Below are positions 26,603 through 35,830 of a stretch of DNA of 64,000 nt, one piece after another. The position numbers and the translations under genes are program-made. The first letter of the stretch is position 1, and each line of letters starts with the position of its first letter. Source of the stretch: Hirudo medicinalis (taxonomy: Eukaryota; Annelida; Clitellata; Hirudinida; Hirudinidae). Where the stretch lies: positions 13,293 through 77,292 of the forward strand of contig MPNW01000082.1 of assembly GCA_011800805.1 (NCBI GenBank), written 5' to 3'. Under the pieces are notes generated by a model. The model saw only the letters and a program-made list of their open reading frames with translations, ran no database searches and was not told where the DNA came from.

Positions 26603-28389
26603 TTACCCATCGTCAAGCGCTTTAAGGAAAGCTGCTATGGCGCTGATTTCTTTTTTACTGAGATTAAGCTTATCTGTGGGTAAAGTTTGGTTTTCCAGAT
26701 TGATGCCGATACCGGCGCCTCCGCCACGATTGTAAAAATCAATAACTTGTTCTAAGGCGCTGTAAACGCCATTGTGCATGTAGGGCGCCGTTTTTGAAAT
26801 ATTCCTTAAAGTAGGCGTTTTGAAAGCATATTTATACTGTTGATATTCATACAATCCGTATCTGCCTAAATCAGCGTCAATAACGGCTCGAACGGTGTCT
26901 GGCTTGGATGGAACGCCAATAACCTCGGCTTCGCTTTTAATAAAAAGAGGCGCTTGCGTACCGCTAAATAAAGGAACAAAATGACAAGTTCCGCATTTGG
27001 CCTTGCCCATGAAAAGATTAAATCCTTCTTTTTCTGTTTGGTTCAACTTGGTTTTATCGCCACGCATATAAAAATCTACCCTAGAGGTAAACGGAGATAG
27101 CGAGCGAATGTAGCCGGCAAGGGCATGTTGTATTTTCCAAGGGGTTGCTTTGCCAACACTTTCAGGATAGGCTTTTTGGAAAACAAGCCGATATTTTTCC
27201 GATTGGTTGATCCGCTTTGCCGCTTCTTTCAACGAACCGTTCATTTCCTCTTTGTTGTGTATCACGTCTAAAGCCTGATCTTCCAGCGAACCTGCCTTTA
27301 AATCATAAAAAAAGCGCGTTGAAGCCCTGCATAAGTCAGCGTAGGGGTGTTGCGCAGAAGAGATTTGCCCGATATGCTTTTCGGCTTGGTTAATCCATCG
27401 GTAAATGCTATAGCCTGATGATGACAAGTTTGACAACTCCTGTTTCCGCCATTGGATAAAATGGCATCATTAAACAATATTTTACCCAAGGCAATTTTTT
27501 CATCGTTGATAAACATGGCGCTGTTGCCAACAAACTTGTTTAGGTTGAATGCATCAACTTCAAACATGCTGTAGGCCTCTTCGCTGAAGGCTGATTGGCT
27601 GGATGCGGTGGCTATTTGCCTGTTTTTTCGCAGCTGACCTGTATGCCTGCCTATTGGCTGAAGGTAATCAACAATGAAAGACAACCTGTCAAAATCATTG
27701 AACGAGCGAGCCAACCCAAGGTATCTGATGGCATCGTTAATCTGATTGCATGCCTTTTCAGCTTTATATATGTTTAATGCCCAATATATGCCATCCAAAG
27801 CGGCTGCCGCCTCAGGGATAGACTGCAAAGCAATAGGGGAGTCAAATCCGGAAATGCCCAAAGCGGTAATTCTAAACAACTCTAACCTAATGGCGTCAAA
27901 TATTTGTGCATCGGTAATTTTGTACTGTTGGTTATATCTGGCAACCCGGGCAAGGTTAAGTTTCATAATCTTAACCTCGTTGAGCAATTGAAGGCGTTTT
28001 TCAAAACTCAGGCCATCGTAAATCAATTCTTCCATTACCTGAAAGCCCGTTGGGTTTTCAATCAGGTTTTCGCCAAGTTCAATCTCATCAATCGGTGCGC
28101 CGTTGAGCATAACAGCCGTAGACGGGAAAAAGTATTCGATATAAAACTCGATGGACTTGTATTTTTTTCTGGCTGCCAAAAATGCGGTTTTCATTTCATG
28201 CTCTTTTCCTTTTTCAACGGCATCAAAAAGTTGAACATTTACCGCTTGTTGTAATTCAAACAGCCGTTTATCAAACGTTTGCTTAACCTTTTCTACCGGT
28301 AACAGATTGTCTGTCTTACAGAAAACAATTATTATAGAAACGATGAGCAATAATAGCCCAAAAACGAAAAAGCTTTTTGTGGTTGGCAT
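26603..28389 (-). pseudogene. Di-haem cytochrome c peroxidase family protein, frameshifted
   Basis: The N-terminal piece (28389 down to 27310) starts with a membrane anchor or signal (FFVFGLLLLIVSIIIVF). About 240 residues of a helical domain seen in Bacteroidota members follow, then IALGKILFNDAILSNGGNRSCQTCHHQAIAFTDG with the first CxxCH haem site. After ...GLQRAFF the frame changes. The rest (to 26603) has the second site CGTCH, then TPTLRNISKTAPYMHNG, the conserved MauG/CcpA-type end. The change occurs in a run of seven A (27307-27313, plus strand); eight would restore the frame. The gene is next to phoX on the same strand. Biogenesis would need the ccm genes in this window. Confidence 0.85.
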
Positions 28390-28458
28390 TTTTGGAGTTT
28401 TAAAAATAAAATATCCCAAACAGATGGCTGAAAGGGATATGAGGAAATAAATAAAATT

Positions 28459-29964
28459 TTATCTGGAAATGCCTGTCACAATTACTACTTGGCCTCCTTC
28501 TCTGTTATTGGTTAATCTGGTAGTTCCTTTGTCTGCATTTTTAAATTTATCGTCAGTCCAAGTGTGCGGATGGAGGTTAACTACAAAAGCATCAGGAATG
28601 CCGGTTAAGGCGGAGATGTCGTACATTGCCCCATATTCCCAAGAGCTAAGTCTTGTATCGTTTGACGGATTGTATTTTTTGTTAAACTCGGCATCCGTTC
28701 TGCGGTGGTACATTTGCAGCATGGGTTTTAATGTTTTGGCGGCTATTGCAAATTGCCAAATAATTCCATCATGGTCGTTTTTCTTATAAAAAGAATCGCC
28801 GTCTTCTTGAATGTATACATAGTTTTCAGTAACGCAAAGGTTATCGGGGTTAACAATGCTTTTTCCGGGGTTATCGCCGCCGTCTACCGCTATCTCAAGT
28901 TTCCCTTTCAAAGGATTGGCCTCTTCTAATACCAGTTTGTAAACTCTTCCCCACATGGTTTTACCGCTCACGGGAGTTTCTTTATCGCCTTGGCTCACGC
29001 CGGTTGCCGTAAAATAAATCTCACGGCCGTTGGCTGCGCTGCCTTTTCTATAGTCGATATCCTCAACGCGAGCAAACATCAGCGCTTTTTTATCAACAGT
29101 TTGTTTTTGTAACTCGGCACCGGTGCTGCTTTTCACGTTGTCTAACTCCACAAATTCAACGTCATACGTCTGATTTTTGCTCATATTTGTTTCAACCGGA
29201 TCGTTGTTACTGCGTTTCAGTACATACAATTTACCATCTTTAAGATCGCCCGGAGAGTTAGCAATATACATGGCCAACTGCCCATCGTTTTCATCCTCGC
29301 CAATCATTATCACCGTTTTACCCAAATAAGATCCTTTTGGCAGCGGAACTGCGTTTTCTGCGTTCCATCTGCCCAGCGCACTCAAAACTCGTTGAGTGTT
29401 CTTTTTATCGGCTGACGCTAATGGGTCAATTGCATGAATCATAGACTCTACTCCGCTTTCGCCGGCAGTTAAAAATACGGGTTTAGGAAATCCATGCTCT
29501 TCGGGCGTTGCCAAAGTAGCAGAACACAAGCGCGTCATCCCTCCATCTGAATCCACAATATATTCGCCTTTTACCGGTTTAAGATTTTTATCCAAAAATA
29601 CCCTTGACACAGATTGTAAAATTTCATGGTTATTAATCATAATATAACCCTCCCCGGATGGATTTTTTAGCATACCCGCACCATCCGGTTGCGCACCAAA
29701 TATAAAATCAGGAGACTCTGTCAAAACATCATCCGAACTAATTAAGGTAGTAATTTTAAGATTCTCAAAGCCAGGCATCGTTTTAATTAACGAGGGGTTA
29801 ACAGAATAGTCCTTTAATTCTATTTTTGAAGAAGAAATATTGGAAGAAGGGGCAATGACAGGTTCTTTTTTGTTTTTTTTGCAAGCGCCGATAATTGCCG
29901 CCAAACTTACAAATACAGCCACAACAAATGTAAGGATCTGTTTTTTAGATAGTGTATTGTTCAT
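28459..29964 (-). CDS. PhoX-like (DUF839) lipoprotein phosphatase
   Basis: About 501 residues from the ATG at 29964; a start seven codons upstream is possible. The signal ends in AAIIGAC, a lipobox, then KKNKK. The body follows the DUF839/PhoX beta-propeller: GYIMINNHE, DGGMTRLC, GESGVESM, MIGEDENDGQLAMY, FARVEDIDY, and NPDNLCVTENYVYIQEDGD near the end. PhoX enzymes are Ca/Fe phosphatases releasing phosphate from esters outside the inner membrane; metal ligands were not checked individually. It is immediately upstream of the peroxidase gene. An internal piece is duplicated at 30.27-30.41 kb. Confidence 0.85.
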   Translation of the reverse strand: MNNTLSKKQILTFVVAVFVSLAAIIGACKKNKKEPVIAPSSNISSSKIELKDYSVNPSLIKTMPGFENLKITTLISSDDVLTESPDFIFGAQPDGAGMLKNPSGEGYIMINNHEILQSVSRVFLDKNLKPVKGEYIVDSDGGMTRLCSATLATPEEHGFPKPVFLTAGESGVESMIHAIDPLASADKKNTQRVLSALGRWNAENAVPLPKGSYLGKTVIMIGEDENDGQLAMYIANSPGDLKDGKLYVLKRSNNDPVETNMSKNQTYDVEFVELDNVKSSTGAELQKQTVDKKALMFARVEDIDYRKGSAANGREIYFTATGVSQGDKETPVSGKTMWGRVYKLVLEEANPLKGKLEIAVDGGDNPGKSIVNPDNLCVTENYVYIQEDGDSFYKKNDHDGIIWQFAIAAKTLKPMLQMYHRRTDAEFNKKYNPSNDTRLSSWEYGAMYDISALTGIPDAFVVNLHPHTWTDDKFKNADKGTTRLTNNREGGQVVIVTGISR

Positions 29965-30271
29965 TGTTTCGTTTTTTTTGTGCAAAGCTATCCGCAGCTT
30001 GTTATCATGAATTTAATTTCATGTTAAAAAATAATATCCGGTATAATTTAGAATAATTCTATGTAGTATTTTTTAAGGTAAAACAGCATTAAACTTTTAA
30101 AAAAGTTGATTTGTTTAAATTATGCCTGCTGTTTTCTGTCTTTTTTACTAAAGCTATGGAAAACAAAAAACAATTATTGGATTATCTATTGTTTTTTGTA
30201 TTAATAAAGCATAGGGTAATTATTGATCAGTAACTATTTTGGCCGATTTACTGATTGTTCTTCAAATAGTT

Positions 30272-30408
30272 GTACATTGCCCAAGAGCTAAGTCTTGTAT
30301 CGTTTGACGGATTGTATTTTTTGTTAAACTCGGCATCCATTCTGCGGTGGTACATTTGCAGCATGGGTTTTAATGCTTTGGCGGCTGTTGCAAATTGCCA
30401 AACAATTA
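30272..30408 (-). pseudogene. Duplicated internal fragment of phoX
   Basis: About 137 bases are nearly identical to 28620-28763 in the same orientation, with an 8-base deletion near the start and a few substitutions. It has no start, promoter or continuation and lies 300 bases upstream of the intact gene. The rest of 29986-30497 holds nothing else I can identify. Confidence 0.8.
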
Positions 30409-30497
30409 TTTTGATATCTTTAAAAGAAAAGCCTTCTTTATTTGGCCTGCAATGTTAGTTAAAAACCTGTAGCGAGTCTTTATTATAGAGAAATTTA

Positions 30498-31484
30498 TTA
30501 AAGCGATTCTAATAAAGCCGGTAAAAATTCATTTGGTATTTCTATATGAGGAATATGACCGCAGTTATCAAACTCTATCAGTTTACAGTTCTGAATTTTT
30601 GCGGCAATTTCTTTGGCCAAAACATCATATCTGCCATGTTTGATTTTTTCTTGATCGCTCAGCAGCCCTTTTCCAACTATTGTTTTATCGCCTTTACCAT
30701 TAAAAATAACCGTTGGTACTTTTAAACGGCCAAACTCATAAACCACCGGTTGTTCGTAAATCATACCGTAAGTCATTGCCGATACTTTAGCCCAGCGGGG
30801 ATAATCTGTACTAAAAGTTACCCCGGCAGCTATGCGAACCAGTTCATCAAATTCAGGCTTCCATTTGATAAAATAAGAAGTTTGGTAATACTTTTTGATA
30901 CTTTCGGCAGTTGTTTTTAATTCTTTTTGATATTGTTGTTCTGTATTTACGTAAGGCACAAAAATGCGATAATCTTCATATCCTATCGGATTTTCTAACA
31001 CCAGTTTTTCTGTTTTTTCGGGATACAACAAAGCATATCTTGTTGCCAGCATGCCGCCCATCGAATGGCCTAAAATAATGGCTTTTTGAATCCCTAATGT
31101 ATCAAATAATTGTTTATTCCAAACAGCCATCTGATGAAAACTGTAATGGATAAAAGGCTTTGATGATTTGCCAAAACCAATCTGATCCGGAACAATTACC
31201 CTAAAACCCTTACCGGTTAATGCTTTAATTACATTTGTCCAATAATAACCGCCAAAGTTTTTGCCATGAAACAACACTACCGTTCTTCCATTTGGATTTG
31301 CTTTAGGAAAAATATCCATATACGCCATTTTTAAATCCTGTCCTTCGGTTTTAATATTGAAATATTTACAGGGATAAGCGTATTTTAGATTTTCAAGGGT
31401 AATTGAAAGCGTATCTTGTTTTTGGGCTTTGGCGCCAAGCGATAAAAATACTACATACCAAGCACATAAAAAATAAGTTTTCAT
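30498..31484 (-). CDS. Secreted alpha/beta hydrolase
   Basis: 328 residues with a signal peptide (to about AKA at residue 20). The alpha/beta hydrolase fold is clear: oxyanion region LFHGKNFGG, nucleophile Ser141 in GHSMGG, VPDQIGFGKSSKP, and the catalytic His in NCGHIPHIE near the C-terminus. Because it is exported, it probably works in the periplasm or outside. The substrate is unknown; epoxide hydrolase, haloalkane dehalogenase-like and esterase roles are all possible. Confidence 0.88.
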   Translation of the reverse strand: MKTYFLCAWYVVFLSLGAKAQKQDTLSITLENLKYAYPCKYFNIKTEGQDLKMAYMDIFPKANPNGRTVVLFHGKNFGGYYWTNVIKALTGKGFRVIVPDQIGFGKSSKPFIHYSFHQMAVWNKQLFDTLGIQKAIILGHSMGGMLATRYALLYPEKTEKLVLENPIGYEDYRIFVPYVNTEQQYQKELKTTAESIKKYYQTSYFIKWKPEFDELVRIAAGVTFSTDYPRWAKVSAMTYGMIYEQPVVYEFGRLKVPTVIFNGKGDKTIVGKGLLSDQEKIKHGRYDVLAKEIAAKIQNCKLIEFDNCGHIPHIEIPNEFLPALLESL

Positions 31485-31692
31485 GTTAACTAAGTTTTTA
31501 GTTTAATACAAAAAATACAAAACCTATTTATAAATTCTGCCTTCACTATAACCATAATCAGGTTTTTATGAAGACAGAATGATGTAAAAAAGCCGACTAA
31601 TTACCTTTTTGTTGTTAACGTTTTTGATACTTGTCGTTTTATACTTTGCATACAGGGAAGATGAAAATATTTTAAGACCATGAAAAACAAGC

Positions 31693-33114
31693 TTATGGCC
31701 AAATACCTAAGTTCATGTAACTTACGGCAATTTTTTCAATAGAATTTACAAAAGCCGCAATTCTCAGAGTTTTTACATCCGGTTTAATTAACAACGTTTC
31801 GCGAATTTCACGATAAGAATGTATCATGGTGTCTTCTAAACCGGAATTTACCAATTCCATCTCAGAGGCGCCCTTAACAATCATCAAACGATGTTTTGCC
31901 GGAATCACTTTTCCTGTTAAGTTCTCAAGGGTATTAATCAAGTTGGCGTTAGAATTTTCGGCATATCTGTTTTCCATACGGCCAAAGGCAACGTGCGAAA
32001 GGTTTTTCAACCATTCGAAATAAGATACGGTTACCCCTCCGGCATTACAATACATATCCGGAATAATGATTCCTCCCATTTTGGTGAAAATTTCTTCCGC
32101 TTCAGGCGTGGTTGGCCCGTTAGCTCCTTCAGCTATAATTTTAGCTTTAATCCGGCGAATGTTATCGGTTGTTATTTGATTTTCTAAAGCGGCGGGCACC
32201 AAAATATCACAATCCTGCTCTAGGCCTTCGGCAGAATTTTTAAAATTTGTCGCTCCCGGAAAATTTAAAATAGAACCGGTATTTTTACGATGCGCAAAAA
32301 CCTCGTCTACATTTAATCCCTTTGAATTGTAGATAGAACCTTCAAGTTCACAAATACCAACGGTGGTTGCTCCAAATTCAGCCAAAAATTTTGCCGAATG
32401 ATAACCCACGTTACCCAAACCCTGCACAATTACCCGCTTGTCATTTAAGCCCGTTTTTAGCCCCAACTTAGCCATATCATCAGCAAAGTTTACACATTCG
32501 CGTACCGCATAAGCCACTCCGCGCCCGGTAGCTTCTTTTCGGCCACGAATACCATGCAAAGCAATGGGTTTACCTGTAACACAACCCAAAGCATCTAAAG
32601 AACCCGGATTGAGGGTCATGTATGTATCTACAATCCAACTCATTTCGCGTTCGCCGGTTCCATAATCCGGCGCCGGAACGTCAATTCCCGGACCAATAAA
32701 ATTTTTCTTAATCAACTCCGTTGTGTAACGACGTGTAATGGTTTCCATCTCGGCAACCGTATAATTTTTTGGATTTATACAGATACCGCCCTTAGCTCCT
32801 CCAAAAGGCACGTTTACAATGGCACATTTATAGGTCATTAATGCCGCAAGAGCCATTACTTCGTCTTCGTTAACCATTTCGCTGTAACGAATACCGCCTT
32901 TAGTCGGGCTCATATGATGGGAGTGTTCAATACGCCAAGCATCAATTACTTCAAAACCATTACCTCTTCTAATTGGAAACTGGAAATGATAAACGCTGTT
33001 ACAGGCTTTAATTTGTGCAAGTAATCCCGCCGGATGCGGGGTAAATCTTGCTGCATTGTCAAAATTATTGCACACGTCCCCAAAAAAACCTTTTACATGT
33101 ATTTTATTTGTCAT
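31693..33114 (-). CDS. gdhA: Glutamate dehydrogenase (Glu/Leu/Phe/Val dehydrogenase family)
   Basis: 473 residues. The substrate-binding KGGIRYS and the catalytic Lys region [14 protein letters not shown] are present. The Asp in PAPDYGTG follows, and the Rossmann NAD(P) site is [17 protein letters not shown]. It interconverts glutamate and 2-oxoglutarate plus ammonia; cofactor preference cannot be judged by eye. It lies 134 bases downstream of ccmD on the same strand and probably has its own promoter. Confidence 0.92.
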   Translation of the reverse strand: MTNKIHVKGFFGDVCNNFDNAARFTPHPAGLLAQIKACNSVYHFQFPIRRGNGFEVIDAWRIEHSHHMSPTKGGIRYSEMVNEDEVMALAALMTYKCAIVNVPFGGAKGGICINPKNYTVAEMETITRRYTTELIKKNFIGPGIDVPAPDYGTGEREMSWIVDTYMTLNPGSLDALGCVTGKPIALHGIRGRKEATGRGVAYAVRECVNFADDMAKLGLKTGLNDKRVIVQGLGNVGYHSAKFLAEFGATTVGICELEGSIYNSKGLNVDEVFAHRKNTGSILNFPGATNFKNSAEGLEQDCDILVPAALENQITTDNIRRIKAKIIAEGANGPTTPEAEEIFTKMGGIIIPDMYCNAGGVTVSYFEWLKNLSHVAFGRMENRYAENSNANLINTLENLTGKVIPAKHRLMIVKGASEMELVNSGLEDTMIHSYREIRETLLIKPDVKTLRIAAFVNSIEKIAVSYMNLGIWP

Positions 33115-33248
33115 AAATAAAAAAAATTAGTTAATAAAAAACAAAATTGCACTAAAAAAACCGATTAATACAAACGACTAAAATATTTCATAATATAAAT
33201 AACACCTCACTTAAAAAAACAGGCTGTTACAATAATGTTTTGAACAAC

Positions 33249-33452
33249 TTATTTTTTTTCTATTTTTTTTAATCTTCTATCAATTGAGAAAAGATAAAGC
33301 AACAAACCCAGTAAAATAATTAAAATTACAGCTACCACAACGTATATTTTTCCGTTGCTACGCATAACATCCGCCATTTCTATATTGCTTTTCTGAGCAA
33401 AAAGATTTAGTGCGGCAAATAACATAACCAAAGTAATAGAATATCTTTTCAT
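33249..33452 (-). CDS. ccmD: CcmD family small membrane protein
   Basis: 67 residues: a signal-like N-terminus ending LFAQ, one strong transmembrane helix (about residues 36-55) and a basic tail RRLKKIEKK. Size, topology and position 7 bases after ccmC fit the Bacteroidota CcmD family, which helps release haem-loaded CcmE from CcmC in the CcmABCD complex. Confidence 0.8.
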   Translation of the reverse strand: MKRYSITLVMLFAALNLFAQKSNIEMADVMRSNGKIYVVVAVILIILLGLLLYLFSIDRRLKKIEKK

Positions 33453-33459
33453 TAAAAGA

Positions 33460-34122
33460 TTAAATCTGTTTATTTTCTTGTTGGCGCAATCTAAAACGCA
33501 GCGTATAAATCCAATAACCTATTAAAATCCAGCCAGCGCAGGCAGGATAAAAAATCATTCGCATGTGTTTATCCAAATCGTAAGCATTAAAACCGGGGTT
33601 ACCTCCGTTACCGGGATGTAATGAAGATTGCAAACGGGGTAACACAAAAATGAGTACAATCATCATGGGAAAAGCAAAAATATTAAAGACGGCAGAAATT
33701 TTTGCCCGCTTTTGTTCCTCGTCTATAACATTGCGAAGAATCAAATAAGCAAAGTACAATAAAATTGCGATGGCGGCAAAATTTTGTTTAGGATCAAAGC
33801 TCCAAAACTGCCCCCAAGTGTAATTGGCCCACAATGCGCCGGTAATAATCCCTAAAATTGCAAAAATTAACCCCGTATTTATGCTTTCTACTGCTCTAAT
33901 ATCGTCTTTTGGGTTGCCTGTACTTAAATTTTTAATGCTGTAAAAAACTGAAATAGAGAACAATACAATCATGGCAAACCACATCGGCACGTGAAAATAC
34001 AGATTACGAACTCCCTCGTTCAATATAGGTAAACGGGGTACTTTGAACAAAAGCCCTGCACAAACCGCATACAGCACTAATGCCGAACCTAAAATTTTCC
34101 ACCAATATTTATACATTTTCAA
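33460..34122 (-). CDS. ccmC: Haem transporter/lyase CcmC (CcsA-type)
   Basis: 220 residues with six membrane helices. The WWD haem motif is read as WGQFWSFDPKQN, and conserved His appear in NLYFHVPMW and SSLHPG. CcmC passes haem to CcmE on the periplasmic side. It lies between ccmB (upstream, about 80 bases) and ccmD on the minus strand, an operon. Confidence 0.9.
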   Translation of the reverse strand: MKMYKYWWKILGSALVLYAVCAGLLFKVPRLPILNEGVRNLYFHVPMWFAMIVLFSISVFYSIKNLSTGNPKDDIRAVESINTGLIFAILGIITGALWANYTWGQFWSFDPKQNFAAIAILLYFAYLILRNVIDEEQKRAKISAVFNIFAFPMMIVLIFVLPRLQSSLHPGNGGNPGFNAYDLDKHMRMIFYPACAGWILIGYWIYTLRFRLRQQENKQI

Positions 34123-34202
34123 GCCATAAAATTATACGTCATAAATTTTATCTTTATTATTACTGTTTCAATTTATATTGCCTAAACTGTTATATTGCCT
34201 TT

Positions 34203-34862
34203 TTATTCTCTCCATAAATATGGAAATAAAATCAATGAAACCAGCATAATCATTATATTTATCAGCAGCAATATTCCTGCATCTTTTAGTCCTCCTCCTT
34301 TGTCAAATCCGTCAATGGCGTTTTTTGCAAATTTTATCAGTAAAATTAATACCGGCATAATAACCGGAAAACTTAAAATAGCCATCAGCATCCCATTTCC
34401 GGCTTTTGAGGTAATGGCAGAAATCATCGTAAATATCAAAGAAAAACTAATGCTCCCCAAAACAGCAGCTAAACCAAACATCCATAAATCTGTTTGTTGA
34501 GGAGGCGTAAAAATCAAACCGTAAAATAAAAAGGCTATAAGGGTAAGTACCATCATCAATAAGGCATTATAAATACTTTTTGAAATGATAAGCGCTTGTG
34601 GACTTACCAAAGTATAAATATACAACTGTTGCCCGCTGCTTTCCTGTAAAAAACTTTTTGCCACAGCGTTGATAGAAGCAAACAGCATAATAATCCAAAA
34701 AAGAGCGTTCCAAGTTAATTTATCTACCGAAATAAACGAAAGAAAACAAACAAATATGGTAGAAACCACATAAAGCAACACACTGTTAAAAGCATATTTT
34801 GACCGCCACTCAAGTTGAATTTCTTTTCGGACAAGATATTTTACCTCCTTTGCCAATTGCAT
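34203..34862 (-). CDS. ccmB: Haem exporter membrane subunit CcmB
   Basis: 219 residues from the ATG at 34862, after which the family N-terminus KEVKYLVRKEIQLEWRSKYAF follows; a start 11 codons earlier is less likely. Six hydrophobic segments, and FASINAVAKSFLQESSGQQLYIYTLVSP is a CcmB pattern. It is the membrane part of the CcmAB ABC exporter. The ATPase gene ccmA is not in this window. Confidence 0.9.
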   Translation of the reverse strand: MQLAKEVKYLVRKEIQLEWRSKYAFNSVLLYVVSTIFVCFLSFISVDKLTWNALFWIIMLFASINAVAKSFLQESSGQQLYIYTLVSPQALIISKSIYNALLMMVLTLIAFLFYGLIFTPPQQTDLWMFGLAAVLGSISFSLIFTMISAITSKAGNGMLMAILSFPVIMPVLILLIKFAKNAIDGFDKGGGLKDAGILLLINIMIMLVSLILFPYLWRE

Positions 34863-35003
34863 GCCTACAAATATAGTTTTTTGACAGACGCACATAAAAC
34901 CAACATTATAAACTTACAAAGCCATGAGAAATATAAGGTTGTAACCAAAAATTGTGCATAATTTTTTTTAAAAAAACTATTACAATGATGATAAATTTAC
35001 GAT

Positions 35004-35501
35004 ATGAACCGTTATGCAAGCGTCTTTGACAGCCCCGTTGGGCTAATTACCATTTTAGGAGATGATTTTGCAGTAAACGAAATTACTTTTAGCGTTAAAA
35101 AGGTGGATGGCTTGTACGAAAACAAGCATACCAAACAAGCCTTTGCAGAACTTAAAGAATATTTTGAAGGACAACGAACCGCTTTCTCATTTCAATTAAA
35201 ACAAACCGGAACTGACTTTCAGCAAAATGTTTGGGTCGAATTGTGCAACATTAATTTTGGCGAAACTTTATCATACTTAAAGCTATCAGAACGATTAAAA
35301 AACACTTTAGCTATCAGAGCCGTTGCCGCAGCTAATGGCAAAAACAAACTCGCTATTGTGGTGCCATGCCATCGTGTTGTTGGCAGTAATGGTTGTTTGG
35401 TTGGTTACAGAGGCGGGCTTTGGCGTAAAAAATGGTTATTAAATCATGAGAAAAATATAACCGGTATCGGCCAAACTCAATTAATTTTTTTAGCTAAGTA
35501 A
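35004..35501 (+). CDS. ogt: Methylated-DNA--protein-cysteine methyltransferase
   Basis: 165 residues. The active-site Cys122 lies in IVVPCHRVVG, the helix-turn-helix recognition region in AIRAVAAANGKN, and the helix YLKLSERL before it. It removes O6-alkyl groups from guanine by suicide transfer to Cys122. It is a single gene divergent from ccmB. Confidence 0.94.
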   Translation: MNRYASVFDSPVGLITILGDDFAVNEITFSVKKVDGLYENKHTKQAFAELKEYFEGQRTAFSFQLKQTGTDFQQNVWVELCNINFGETLSYLKLSERLKNTLAIRAVAAANGKNKLAIVVPCHRVVGSNGCLVGYRGGLWRKKWLLNHEKNITGIGQTQLIFLAK

Positions 35502-35830
35502 AAACCAAATAGGAATAAAACAATTACGCATTCAGTTTATAACTATAGATATGCCAATTTGTAGGCAAACAAACTTAACCGAGAAAGGCTTCCTTGTTTC
35601 TGTAACTTTTAATTAAACTTCAAACTCTGGCCGCTCATTTCAATGAGTTATAATTACAATTCTAACTTTGCTATACCCAGCGGCCTTTAAAATCTGGCTG
35701 AACAAAAAGAAGGTAAAAAGTCACTGCAAAAAGTGTTTCTGCTCTTAACATGCAACATGTTTAAACTTTGCATCCCAAATTACAACTCTCAAACAATATT
35801 AAAAAATAAACTGATTAGCTTTGTGGCGTT
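35502..35830. other. Intergenic region upstream of hscA
   Basis: About 330 bases without an open frame of note. At its right end TAGCTTTG (35816-35823), a perfect TAnnTTTG box, stands only 7 bases before the hscA ATG, so the leader would be extremely short. Nothing else is recognised. Confidence 0.5.
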
